DNA of 42,974 nucleotides from Oscillospiraceae bacterium (GCA_028692035.1 JAQUYD010000016.1:1-42974), one strand, 5' to 3'. Positions 33,890 to 41,084 are shown, counted from the first letter of the stretch. Translations and numbers: made by a program. Notes: a model not told the origin generated them from the letters alone.

Positions 33890-34072
33890 AGGAGCGCCTC
33901 CTTCTTGATCTTTGCCCCGCCTGCTGTAAGCGGGGGAAACAGATCCCAATCAATGCAGCATACAAAAACTAATATAACATATTTTACGGGGAAAGAAAAG
34001 AGAAAAACGGCGCAAGAAAGCCCGCCGGCGAGATTTTTGTAAAAGGCAATTCCTATGGGGAAAGAACTGTGG

Positions 34073-34078
34073 TATAAT
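34073..34078 (+). promoter_or_regulatory. -10 box upstream of CPBP leader
   Basis: A perfect TATAAT with no good -35 at 17 bases. Transcription would start near 34086, giving an untranslated leader of about 168 bases. Confidence 0.5.
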
Positions 34079-34085
34079 AACCACG

Positions 34086-34253
34086 AAGCGGTTCTTATAC
34101 CAGAAGATTCCCCATAGGCGCCAGCCTGGGGCGAAACCGCTGAGGGGTGACAATGCTCCCATAGCCCTTTGGGCCCACGGAAGCGGAACCACCAAGACAA
34201 GCAATTCGGGTTATTTGATTTTTTATAGCCTGCCGATAAAAGGAGGAGTTTTT
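34086..34253 (+). ncRNA. Candidate structured leader RNA before CPBP gene
   Basis: The leader can fold: AGCGGTT/AACCGCT (34087-34093 with 34135-34141) encloses CCCC-AGGC/GCCT-GGGG (34110-34131); two small hairpins follow (GGG/CCC near 34145-34160 and GCCC-TTT-GGGC near 34164). GGTTC in the first stem could instead pair with GGAACC near 34185, so two folds compete. I compared it mentally with T-box, SAM, 6S and other classes and found no match. No terminator is evident; the SD lies at 34241-34246. Confidence 0.4.
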
Positions 34254-35312
34254 TTGCCTACAATCCCATCCGATCATCCGCCTGTGATGCCGCCGCCGGC
34301 ACAGCCTTACGGGCCTGTGCAGCAGCCTTATGTCCCGCTGCCGCCGAATCCGGCCTATGTGGCCGAAAAACGAAGCCTGCGCCAATCCGCCAACTATTTC
34401 GGCGTTGCGGCAATTTTATATTTTGTAGTCAACATTGCGGCGAGCTTATTTTTTGGCTTTTTGATTCAGCTGGTATACCGGTTTACAGGGCGGCATCTGT
34501 TCGGCAATTCGGAGGTTTCCTATTATCTGTTGAACATGGGCGTTTACATGCTGTCCTTTTTTGTGTCCTTCGGTGCGTATCTACTGTTTCTGAAAATGCC
34601 ATGGAAGGCAGCGGTTCCCTTCCGACCGGTCCGGATAGAAAAAGTGTTGTTGAGCATTCCTGCGACCTTTGCCTTTTCGGTGGTCGGGTCCATTTTAACG
34701 TCCATTTTAGCGTTGCTGTTTTCGATCACCGGGTACCAACCGGTGACCAGTGACATCCAACTTCCGGTGACCGTGCCGGGGACCGTGCTGTATTTTGTCC
34801 TGTTGGCGGTGCTGCCGCCGGTGTTTGAGGAAATTGCCTTTCGCGGCATATTGATGCAGTCGCTGCGCCGGTTCGGAGACGGCTTTGCGCTTTTGATTTC
34901 CGCGATCATTTTTGGCCTGTTCCATTTGAACATGGTGCAGGCGCCCTATGCGTTTTTGCTGGGGCTTTGGTTTGGTTATCTGGTACTGCGTACCGGATCG
35001 CTGCGGATTTCTATGGCGCTGCATGCCTGCGTCAACCTTTCTGCCGGGGTCATGAGCTTTTTGATGGAGGGCATGACGGAGCAGACGCTCGTGATCGTAA
35101 ATTTGATCTATATCGTGTTCTGGATTCTCACCGGCGTAGCGTCTTTTTTGTTCTTGATTCTGCGGACCCGCGGCCCGCTGGGACTGTACCCCGCCCGGAC
35201 CTTGATGCGTACCGGGCAAAAAATGGGGACGTATTTCTCCTCGGTGGCGATGATTCTGGCACTGTTGGCGATTTTGTATTTTATGATTCAGAATTTTGAG
35301 AGGGTCGCATGA
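34254..35312 (+). CDS. CPBP-family intramembrane metalloprotease
   Basis: About 352 residues from TTG 34254, with AGGAGG seven bases upstream. An unusual Pro-rich cytosolic N-terminus of about 45 residues (PPVMPPPAQPYGP) precedes seven to eight membrane segments. The CPBP (Abi, Rce1-like) motifs are present: EEIAFRG, FGLFHLN and HACVN, which carry the glutamate and histidine/asparagine active-site residues. Members cleave prenylated or peptide substrates or protect against bacteriocins; substrate here unknown. Its stop overlaps the tadA start by four bases (ATGA), an odd coupling of a membrane protease with a tRNA enzyme. Confidence 0.9.
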   Translation: MPTIPSDHPPVMPPPAQPYGPVQQPYVPLPPNPAYVAEKRSLRQSANYFGVAAILYFVVNIAASLFFGFLIQLVYRFTGRHLFGNSEVSYYLLNMGVYMLSFFVSFGAYLLFLKMPWKAAVPFRPVRIEKVLLSIPATFAFSVVGSILTSILALLFSITGYQPVTSDIQLPVTVPGTVLYFVLLAVLPPVFEEIAFRGILMQSLRRFGDGFALLISAIIFGLFHLNMVQAPYAFLLGLWFGYLVLRTGSLRISMALHACVNLSAGVMSFLMEGMTEQTLVIVNLIYIVFWILTGVASFLFLILRTRGPLGLYPARTLMRTGQKMGTYFSSVAMILALLAILYFMIQNFERVA

Positions 35313-35776
35313 AACAAGATACGCTACACGAAAGGTACATGCGCTTTGCGCTGGAAGAAGCCGAAAAGGCGGGGCGGCAGGGCGAAATCCCGGTGGGGGC
35401 CGTGGTTGTGCGGGACGGACAGCTGCTGGGGCGCGGGCATAACCTGCGGGAGGCCAACGCCAGCGCGGTGGCCCATGCGGAAATACTGGCCATCGAAGAT
35501 GCCTGCCGCCGTTGCGGCAGTTGGCGGCTGGCCGGATGCGATTTGTATGTAACGCTGGAGCCCTGCGTGATGTGCGCCGGGGCCATCCTCAACAGCCGGA
35601 TCACGCGGGTGTTCTACGGCGCCCCGGATCCGCAGGAGGGCGCTGTCTGCGGGATGCTGCGGCTGTTTGACCTGCCCTATGCAAACCGGCCCGATTACGA
35701 AGGTGGCGTGTTGGCCGGCGATTGCGCCGCTTTGTTGGCAGAATTTTTCGCCGACCGCCGCGGATTCAACAAATGA
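35309..35776 (+). CDS. tadA: tRNA-specific adenosine(34) deaminase TadA
   Basis: 155 residues. Converts A34 to inosine in tRNA-Arg(ACG). Zinc-site motifs HAE (H56, catalytic E58) and PCVMC (C86, C89) are intact, and the C-terminal helix NRPDYEGGVLAGDCAALLAEFF is typical. Four-base overlap with the protease gene. In Bacillus tadA is followed by the SRP RNA gene and dnaX; neither was recognised here. Confidence 0.95.
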   Translation: MKQDTLHERYMRFALEEAEKAGRQGEIPVGAVVVRDGQLLGRGHNLREANASAVAHAEILAIEDACRRCGSWRLAGCDLYVTLEPCVMCAGAILNSRITRVFYGAPDPQEGAVCGMLRLFDLPYANRPDYEGGVLAGDCAALLAEFFADRRGFNK

Positions 35777-35900
35777 AAAATGATCCGCGGACAAGTTTTT
35801 TCTATTTGTGGACGCAGGAAAGAAGTGGGAGCAACTGTTACATTTTATTCCGAAAGAGGAAAGTTGTTCATAATTTGTTCACCATCTCGTTGCCGCTTAT

Positions 35901-35908
35901 GCTATAAT
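35901..35908 (+). promoter_or_regulatory. Extended -10 promoter of candidate small RNA
   Basis: TGCTATAAT (35900-35908): a perfect -10 with TGn extension, about 125 bases after the tadA stop. -35 is poor. Confidence 0.6.
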
Positions 35909-35914
35909 AAAAGG

Positions 35915-36014
35915 CAGGAAACTGTATTGTACTGTTTCCGGTCAATCCCCCCTCCTTTATCATTATTTTTTCTTTTTTCATTTGCCCGCAGGCCCGTTGC
36001 CTGCGATTTTTTTT
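35915..36014 (+). ncRNA. Candidate small RNA with anti-Shine-Dalgarno core
   Basis: About 100 bases from predicted start to terminator, with no good ORF. It has a 5' hairpin (GGAAAC/GTTTCC, 35917-35922 with 35934-35939), a CU-rich single-stranded part containing CCTCCTTT (35951-35958), the same eight bases as the anti-SD core of 16S rRNA, and an intrinsic terminator: stem CGCAGGC/GCCTGCG (35987-35993 with 35999-36005) then eight T. A regulator pairing with SD sequences is the natural inference. The alternative is an SD for a short minus-strand peptide. Confidence 0.55.
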
Positions 36015-36029
36015 GCCCAAAATTCCACG

Positions 36030-36167
36030 TTATCCACGAAGATTTCCACAGGCTTTTGCTTGATTTTATAAGGAAAATTGCTGTTTTGCTGATTTTTGAG
36101 GCTTTTTTGTGGAAATGGCCATCTATTTTCGGTATACAGTTGAAAGAATCGTGGAAAATGTGGAAAA
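36030..36167. other. Cluster of five DnaA-box-like 9-mers
   Basis: TTATCCACG (36030-36038), ATTTCCACA (36042-36050), and in reverse orientation ATTTCCACA (36108-36116), TTTTCCACG (36150-36158) and TTTTCCACA (36159-36167). The last fits TTWTNCACA fully; the others have one or two mismatches. The two right-hand boxes abut. The surrounding sequence is AT-rich. dnaA and dnaN are not near. Confidence 0.5.
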
Positions 36168-36199
36168 CGGAAATGATTTGTAAAAGTAATACAAAGTGT

Positions 36200-36242
36200 A
36201 AAAAAACCCGCCTTTTTCGTATTAAAAAAGGCGGGTTTTTTT
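36200..36242. terminator. Bidirectional intrinsic terminator
   Basis: A stem of about 17 bp (AAAAAACCCGCCTTTTT/AAAAAGGCGGGTTTTTT), loop CGTATTA, with T-runs on both strands. It ends the leftward prmA operon and any rightward transcript. Confidence 0.93.
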
Positions 36243-36247
36243 AAAAA

Positions 36248-36751
36248 TCAACGAAAAAGACAGCAGAATTCCCCGGCGGAAGGGTAAGAGGATTGGACGT
36301 TGGGAGAAAAGGAAACAGCCGAATATTGTTCACAATTTTGTAAATATTCTAAGAAAGCGACCAACTGCGGCGGCGAATCGGTGTGGACCGAAAAACTCAC
36401 GGAATGATGGGAAAACCATATTTTTTCCAACTGCACGTCCGGGGGCAGGTGTTGAATCAACCCCCACAAGCCGTTGACGTCGTAATCGGGGACAAAGTCA
36501 AAAGCGATGGCGCTATCTAAAAAGGCGATGGAATAATCATAGATGATTTGGTAGGTCTTTTGCTCAAAAAACAGCTGGTTGGCAGAGCGGATCTCTTCGC
36601 CGGTATGCAGGAGGATCTCTTTGGCTTTGGGGCCGCCCTGGCTATCGAGCAGGGCGCTTGCGCAAAAGCTGCCGCCCCAAAGCAGCGCCAACGCCAACAC
36701 CGGGGGCAGGATGACGTGCAGCCAGGCGGGAACCTTTTTTTGGGCGGGCAT
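36248..36751 (-). CDS. Membrane-anchored protein, possibly PilN/PilO-like
   Basis: 167 residues from ATG 36751 (AAAGGAGG seven bases upstream); the in-frame extension to 36949 lies inside rsmE and is not used. A short basic start, one hydrophobic segment (WLHVILPPVLALALLWGGSF, about 9-28), an extracytoplasmic helical part (EEIRSANQLFFEQKTYQII), then an alternating beta segment LPPDVQLEKIWFSHHSVSFSV followed by PPQLVAFLEYLQ. That pattern resembles the ferredoxin-like domain of PilN/PilO pilus-assembly proteins, but no pilus genes are near, so this is a weak inference. Last gene of prmA-rsmE-this. Confidence 0.6.
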   Translation of the reverse strand: MPAQKKVPAWLHVILPPVLALALLWGGSFCASALLDSQGGPKAKEILLHTGEEIRSANQLFFEQKTYQIIYDYSIAFLDSAIAFDFVPDYDVNGLWGLIQHLPPDVQLEKIWFSHHSVSFSVHTDSPPQLVAFLEYLQNCEQYSAVSFSPNVQSSYPSAGEFCCLFR

Positions 36752-36794
36752 CGGCGGCCCTCCTTTCTTTATCGGGGTAGCCCGGCGGACGTTT

Positions 36795-37517
36795 TTACAG
36801 GTCGCCGGTTTCGTACAGAATGGCCGCCAAAGCCGCCAGTGGCGCTGTTTCGCACCGAAGGATCCGGGGGCCCAAGCTGGTGGATACGGCGCCAGCTTGG
36901 ATAGCGGTGTGCGCTTCTTCGGGGGAGAAGCCTCCCTCGGCGCCGACAAAAAGCCCGATTTGGGCCGCCGGCCCGCACAGCGATTCCCGCAGGGGAAGGC
37001 CGCCTTTTTCGTATAGAAACAGCCCCTTTTCCATCTGGCCCAGTTCTGCGGCCGCTTGCGGAAAACGCATCAGCGGGCGCACAATTGGGATCCGGCCCCG
37101 GCCGCATTGCTTGGCGGCTTCGGTGACGATCTTTTGCCAGCGGGCCAGCTTCTTTTCCATGGATTTTTCGTCGGGGCGGGAAACGCACCGATCGGTAAGC
37201 ACCGGCACAATCTCGCCGGCTCCCAGCTCCACCGCCTTTTGGAGGATCAGCTCCATCTTATCCCCCTTTGGCAGCGCTTGGTACAAACGCACAAAAACCG
37301 ACGGTTCGCTCCGGGAGGGTTCCCGGGAGAGGATTTCTACGGTTACGCTTTGTCCGTCGGCCTGCCGCAGCGCCCCGGCGTAATCGGTTCCGGCCCCGTC
37401 GCAGAGGGTCAGTGCCTCGCCTACCGCCATCCGCAAAGAGCGGCAGATGTGCCGGGCGTCCTCACCGGAAAGGGTTACAAAATCTCCCGCCGGCGGATCG
37501 ATATAAAATCTGGGCAT
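36795..37517 (-). CDS. rsmE: 16S rRNA m3U1498 methyltransferase RsmE
   Basis: 240 residues. SPOUT-class enzyme methylating U1498 of 16S rRNA. N-terminal PUA-like domain (MPRFYIDPP, SGEDARHICRSLRM) and a trefoil-knot C-terminal domain with IGLFVGAEGGFSPEE, SLGPRILRCETAPLAAL. It starts three bases after prmA and is co-transcribed with it, as in many Firmicutes. SD is AGGAGGAA-like, near 37525. Confidence 0.95.
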   Translation of the reverse strand: MPRFYIDPPAGDFVTLSGEDARHICRSLRMAVGEALTLCDGAGTDYAGALRQADGQSVTVEILSREPSRSEPSVFVRLYQALPKGDKMELILQKAVELGAGEIVPVLTDRCVSRPDEKSMEKKLARWQKIVTEAAKQCGRGRIPIVRPLMRFPQAAAELGQMEKGLFLYEKGGLPLRESLCGPAAQIGLFVGAEGGFSPEEAHTAIQAGAVSTSLGPRILRCETAPLAALAAILYETGDL

Positions 37518-37520
37518 GGC

Positions 37521-38474
37521 CTATTCCTCCGTAAAACGGCAGCGCAACGCGACCCAGCCGCCCTCTTCCCGCCGTTCGGCAATGGTCATGCCGCAATGTT
37601 CGATGGCCTTTTCCACCTCCACCGACCGTTCGTCGATGATGCCGGAGGCCAGAAACGTCCCGTCGGGTTTTAAAAACTGTGGAATTGACGGACATAGCCG
37701 GATGATCACATCCGCCACGATATTGGCGCAGATCACGTCGTATTGGCCGTTAATCTTGTCGGTCAAATCGCCTTGGACAAAATGGGTGCGGTCTGAAACC
37801 CCGTTGAGGGCGGCGTTTTCCCCGGCGATTTTAGCGGCCAGCTCGTCGATGTCCACCCCGTCGGCATGGGCGGCGCCCAAAAGCACCCCGCAGACAGCCA
37901 GGATACCACTGCCACAGCCAATGTCCAACAGGGTGCAGCCGGGCTTGACCGATTGTTCCAACAATTCCATGCAAAGGCGGGTGGTGGCGTGGGTGCCGGT
38001 GCCAAAAGCCATGCCCGGATCCAGCTTTAAGAGAATGTCCTTTTCCTGTTTCTCATAGGGCTCCCAGGAGGGGACGACCATCAAATGCCGCCCGACCCGC
38101 AGAGGCTTGTAATACTGTTTCCAGTTGTTTTCCCAGTCCTCCTCCAACAGGCTCCCGCAAGAAATTTCCAGCCGGCCCATGCGCCCATCTGCATCGCCGG
38201 ACTTTAATTCGCGCACCATGGCGGACACCGCCGCCAGCGTTTGGACACCCTGGGCGTTTTTCGGCAGGTAGACGATGACCCGGGTCTCTGCGTCTTTCAG
38301 CGCCATCAGGCTGTCCTCGACATAATCCCAATGGGGGGTAGTTTCCTCTAGGAATGTCTCAAAATCCCGGGCATCCTCCACGGCAAAGCCGTTGATCCCC
38401 AGATCCAGCAGTTTTCCGCATAAAAGCTCCACCCCCTCAGAGGTGGTGTAAATGGAAGCTTCGGTCCATTCCAT
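37521..38474 (-). CDS. prmA: Ribosomal protein L11 methyltransferase PrmA
   Basis: 317 residues. Methylates lysines and the N-terminus of ribosomal protein L11. Substrate-binding N-terminal domain, then the SAM fold with LLDIGCGSGILAV (motif I), GVDIDELA and DVICANIVADVII (the NIVADV region carries the NPPY-like catalytic Asn segment). First gene of the leftward prmA-rsmE operon, own promoter 38524-38552. Confidence 0.96.
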   Translation of the reverse strand: MEWTEASIYTTSEGVELLCGKLLDLGINGFAVEDARDFETFLEETTPHWDYVEDSLMALKDAETRVIVYLPKNAQGVQTLAAVSAMVRELKSGDADGRMGRLEISCGSLLEEDWENNWKQYYKPLRVGRHLMVVPSWEPYEKQEKDILLKLDPGMAFGTGTHATTRLCMELLEQSVKPGCTLLDIGCGSGILAVCGVLLGAAHADGVDIDELAAKIAGENAALNGVSDRTHFVQGDLTDKINGQYDVICANIVADVIIRLCPSIPQFLKPDGTFLASGIIDERSVEVEKAIEHCGMTIAERREEGGWVALRCRFTEE

Positions 38475-38523
38475 AAAAAATACCGCCTTTCCTCACCGGC
38501 CAGTTTGATTTCAAATCCTTTTT

Positions 38524-38552
38524 ATTATACACCCGAAGGGGGGCAGGGTAAA
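38524..38552 (-). promoter_or_regulatory. Promoter of prmA operon
   Basis: Minus strand TTTACC (38547-38552), 17-base spacer, TATAAT (38524-38529), 50 bases upstream of the prmA ATG. Confidence 0.75.
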
Positions 38553-38577
38553 GGGGCAAACCAAAGGCTTTTCGCCC

Positions 38578-38606
38578 TTGTGCTTCCAATGGGTGCGTGA
38601 TAAAAT
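38578..38606 (+). promoter_or_regulatory. Promoter of the threonine aldolase gene
   Basis: TTGTGC (38578-38583), 17-base spacer, TAAAAT (38601-38606); it diverges from the prmA promoter. Confidence 0.55.
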
Positions 38607-38631
38607 AAAAGCAAAAAAGGGAGTGAAACCA

Positions 38632-39666
38632 ATGGTTTCTTTTGTCAATGATTATTCGCAGGGGGCTCACGAAGAGGTCCTGCGTCGTTTGGTAGAGACC
38701 AATTTAGAACCGCTGCCGGGTTACGGGGCTGACCAGTACTGCGAAAGCGCAAAGGAAAAGATCCGCCGGGCCTGCCAATGCCCGGCGGCGGACGTCTTTT
38801 TTCTGGTGGGCGGAACCCAGACCAACGCGGTGGTGATCGACGGGTACCTTCGCTCCTTTGAAGGAGTGGTGACGGCGGACACCGGTCACATCAGCGTTCA
38901 CGAAGCGGGGGCGATTGAATTTACCGGCCACAAGGTCCTGACGCTGCCCCATCACGCGGGCAAGATCAGCGCAGAGCAGCTACGGGCGTATCTGCAAAGC
39001 TTTTGGCAGGATGGGAACCACGAGCATATGGTGTCCCCGGGAATGGTCTATCTCTCCCATCCTACCGAATACGGCACCTTGTATTCCAAAGACGAACTGA
39101 TCGCCATTTCCGCCGTTTGCCGGGAGCGGAGGATCCCCCTGTATCTGGATGGGGCCCGGCTGGGCTACGGTTTGGCCAGCCGCGAAACGGATGTGACCTT
39201 GCCGTTGATCGCCCAGTGCTGCGACGCGTTTTACATTGGCGGAACCAAAATCGGGGCTTTGTGCGGGGAGGCGGTGGTCTTTACCAAAGGGGCGCCTGGC
39301 GGATTTGTCAGTTTCATGAAGCAGCATGGGGCGCTGCTGGCCAAGGGCCGGCTGCTGGGGATCCAGTTCGACACGCTGTTCACCGACCGGCTGTATTGGC
39401 GTATCAGTGAGCAGGCCATCCAAATGGCGGAGCTGCTGAAACAGGTTTTGGAAGAGGCAGGGTATCCTTTTTATCTCAAGTCCCCCACCAACCAGCAGTT
39501 TATCATTTTGGAAAACAGGGAGATGGAGAGGTTGTCCCGAAAAGTGGCCTTTGGTTTTTGGGAGGCGCTGGATGAGAATCACACGGTGGTGCGGTTTGCC
39601 ACCAGCTGGGCTACCTGCCGTGAGGATGTGGAGGAGCTGAGGCGGATCCTGGCGGAAAAAGAATAG
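38632..39666 (+). CDS. Low-specificity L-threonine aldolase
   Basis: 344 residues from ATG 38632 (AGGGAG eight bases upstream). Fold-type I PLP enzyme splitting threonine or allo-threonine to glycine and acetaldehyde. Key regions: FLVGGTQTNAVV (57-68), HISVHEAGAIE, the aspartate DGAR (173-176) that contacts the pyridine ring, and PLP-lysine K206 in YIGGTKIGAL. Complete at both ends. The related beta-eliminating lyase/tyrosine phenol-lyase-like group is possible, but the DGARLG motif favours threonine aldolase. Confidence 0.92.
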   Translation: MVSFVNDYSQGAHEEVLRRLVETNLEPLPGYGADQYCESAKEKIRRACQCPAADVFFLVGGTQTNAVVIDGYLRSFEGVVTADTGHISVHEAGAIEFTGHKVLTLPHHAGKISAEQLRAYLQSFWQDGNHEHMVSPGMVYLSHPTEYGTLYSKDELIAISAVCRERRIPLYLDGARLGYGLASRETDVTLPLIAQCCDAFYIGGTKIGALCGEAVVFTKGAPGGFVSFMKQHGALLAKGRLLGIQFDTLFTDRLYWRISEQAIQMAELLKQVLEEAGYPFYLKSPTNQQFIILENREMERLSRKVAFGFWEALDENHTVVRFATSWATCREDVEELRRILAEKE

Positions 39667-39693
39667 GATCTTCCGAAGCGAAGGGGCGAGCGG

Positions 39694-39859
39694 ATGAATC
39701 TGAAAGAACGGGCAAAGGGGCTAAAAAAGAGATCCCGGTTATTTTTCTGTACCTACGGGACAAACAAACGCCGCTGTCCGCAAAGCTGGCGCCATGGCTG
39801 CCGGCGATTTTTGTCTGGCTTTGGCGGTCGGGCTGATCGTAAAGGCCATCTGGTTTTAA
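39694..39859 (+). pseudogene. Decayed DUF1232 (YkvA-like) membrane protein gene
   Basis: The start MNLKERAKGLKK reads in one frame; a missing base in the A-run at about 39722-39728 shifts the continuation IPVIFLYLRDKQTPLSAKL into another; a third frame gives LALAVGLIVKAIWF up to TAA 39857-39859. These pieces match the two ends of DUF1232 proteins, while the conserved core (SPIDLIPDFIP) is missing. So it carries at least one frameshift plus an internal deletion. The open 87-codon frame across it is a by-product. Confidence 0.65.
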
Positions 39860-39879
39860 ACGCGTTTTTATTTTTCCTC

Positions 39880-39908
39880 TTGCATCCGGGGGCGGAACCG
39901 ATTACAAT
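39880..39908 (+). promoter_or_regulatory. Promoter of the queT transcript
   Basis: TTGCAT (39880-39885), 17-base spacer, TACAAT (39903-39908). Start of transcription near 39915, which includes the hairpin and riboswitch that follow. Confidence 0.75.
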
Positions 39909-39921
39909 AAAAAAGCCGCAG

Positions 39922-39946
39922 CCAGCCTGCCGAAAAGGCACGCTGG
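39922..39946 (+). other. Upstream hairpin in queT leader
   Basis: CCAGC/GCTGG (39922-39926 with 39942-39946) over one C-C mismatch, then TGCC/GGCA and loop GAAAA. It lies directly before the riboswitch and has no U-tract; it probably stabilises the 5' end. Confidence 0.5.
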
Positions 39947-39955
39947 AATCCACCT

Positions 39956-40003
39956 GAGGCAGTCAGTCGCAAGAACCTGACTATAAATAAAAACTACGAG
40001 AGG
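39956..40003 (+). promoter_or_regulatory. PreQ1-I riboswitch
   Basis: P1 stem AGTCAG/CTGACT (39961-39966 with 39977-39982), loop TCGCAAGAAC very like the Thermoanaerobacter preQ1-I loop UCGCAGUAAC, then an A-rich tail ATAAATAAAAACTACGA whose CGA can pair with the loop UCG to make the pseudoknot. The tail runs into the SD (GAGAGG, 39998-40003), so ligand binding should block translation of queT. No terminator hairpin, so a translational switch. Confidence 0.85.
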
Positions 40004-40012
40004 AAAATGAAA

Positions 40013-40537
40013 ATGAAAAAATTAAACGGAAGAGCCATTGCCGTATCGGCAATGATCGCCGCCGTCTATGCCGCCGTGAGCTTGGCGCTGTCGCTGGCGT
40101 CCTTTGGCGTGGTACAGATCCGGCTGGCGGAATGCCTGACCCTGCTGCCGGTGCTGTCGCCTCTGGGGATCTATGGCGTTACGGTCGGGTGCCTTTTGAC
40201 CAACATCGTAGGCGCTGCCATGGGATTGACAATGCCGGTGGATATCCTGTTTGGGACTGCTGCCACAGCCATTGCGGCGGTGCTCAGTTATCTTTTGCGG
40301 CGGGTGCGGATCAAAAAACTCGCCATCCCCGCCGCCATCCCGCCAATTTTGGTCAACGGGTTGGTCATCGGTTTGGAATTGACCTGGCTGTCCGGCAGCT
40401 TTCAGTGGGATGTGTTCTGGACCTGTGCCGTATCGGTAACGCTGGGGCAGGTGATCCCCTGCTTGGTGTTGGGGGTGCTGCTGGTTTGGATTTTGGAGCG
40501 GAAGGGCTTGGACAAAAAGCTTTTTGAAGGAAAATAA
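40013..40537 (+). CDS. queT: QueT-family queuosine-precursor transporter
   Basis: 174 residues from ATG 40013, nine bases after GAGAGG (the ATG at 40007 is only three bases away). Substrate-binding S component of an ECF transporter for a queuosine precursor, with five to six hydrophobic segments; VQIRLAECLTLLPVLSP, GLTMPVDILFGTAATAIAA and the C-terminal QVIPCLVLGVLL are typical. The ECF energising module (EcfA/EcfT) is elsewhere. The preQ1-I riboswitch directly upstream agrees with the substrate class. Confidence 0.94.
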   Translation: MKKLNGRAIAVSAMIAAVYAAVSLALSLASFGVVQIRLAECLTLLPVLSPLGIYGVTVGCLLTNIVGAAMGLTMPVDILFGTAATAIAAVLSYLLRRVRIKKLAIPAAIPPILVNGLVIGLELTWLSGSFQWDVFWTCAVSVTLGQVIPCLVLGVLLVWILERKGLDKKLFEGK

Positions 40538-40600
40538 AACGGCGGAATGAGTCGGCCCCGCCTTTGTGGAGAGAGCGGGGCTGCCTGTAAAAACGCTGTA

Positions 40601-40634
40601 AAAAAGGCTTTGGGACAATTCCCAAAGCCTTTTT
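40601..40634. terminator. Bidirectional intrinsic terminator
   Basis: A 15-bp perfect stem (40601-40615 with 40620-40634), loop CAAT, A- and T-runs at the ends. Ends queT and the leftward amidohydrolase operon. A second hairpin GCCCCGC/GCGGGGC (40555-40581) precedes it. Confidence 0.95.
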
Positions 40635-40653
40635 ATATTTTGGTGGTTGAAAC

Positions 40654-41082
40654 TTATTCGCCCATAACGGTGATGTAGACCTTGCGGCGCTGGATGCCGT
40701 CGAATTCGCCGAAGTAAACATCCTGCGCGTTGCCGCAGACCACGTGGCCGTCCACAATGGGGAACACGGCGTGGTTGCCGCAGATCATGGATTTTAAATG
40801 GCCCGGGGCATTACAGCCGATGGCGCCGTAGGAGGGCAAAAAGTGGTTGTGATTGTAGGAGGCAAAGGTGGGAACCAGCTCCTCGAGCTTCTTTTCGATG
40901 TCCACCTCCAGGCAGGCCAGACTCTCGTTGACCAGGATGCCGGTGGTGGTGTGGGCGGTGATGGCGTAGACGACGCCGTTTTTGACGCCGGATTCCTCAA
41001 CGGCTTTGAGGATGTCTTTGGTGATGCGGATCAGTTCAAATTCTTTTTTGCTGATCAGTTCGATGGTAGTGGTTTTGACCAT
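40654..41082 (-). CDS. YjbQ (UPF0047) family protein, copy 1
   Basis: 142 residues from ATG 41082, which follows GGAGGAGAAATAATC. UPF0047/YjbQ fold; E. coli YjbQ shows thiamine-phosphate synthase activity on overexpression, but the physiological role is unknown. Conserved HTTTGILVNE, HNHFLPSYG and GNAPGHLKS-like segment (GCNAPGHLKSMICGNH) are present. Starts two bases after the amidohydrolase stop, so translation is probably coupled. Protein is identical in all residues to copy 2. Confidence 0.9.
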   Translation of the reverse strand: MVKTTTIELISKKEFELIRITKDILKAVEESGVKNGVVYAITAHTTTGILVNESLACLEVDIEKKLEELVPTFASYNHNHFLPSYGAIGCNAPGHLKSMICGNHAVFPIVDGHVVCGNAQDVYFGEFDGIQRRKVYITVMGE

Positions 41083-41084
41083 GA

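Noticed and set aside
34086-34253. T-box, SAM riboswitch, 6S or SRP RNA in the CPBP leader
   Set aside because: The diagnostic motifs (T-box AGGGTGGNACCGCG, SRP GGTCAGG-CCGGAAGG) are absent.
36015-36200. oriC at the DnaA-box cluster
   Set aside because: No dnaA, dnaN, rpmH or gyrase genes; flanking gene blocks converge on the site instead of diverging; only one box is a full TTWTNCACA match.
39694-39957. An intact 87-codon gene
   Set aside because: The translation matches DUF1232 only after frameshifts and continues into the queT promoter; read as a pseudogene.
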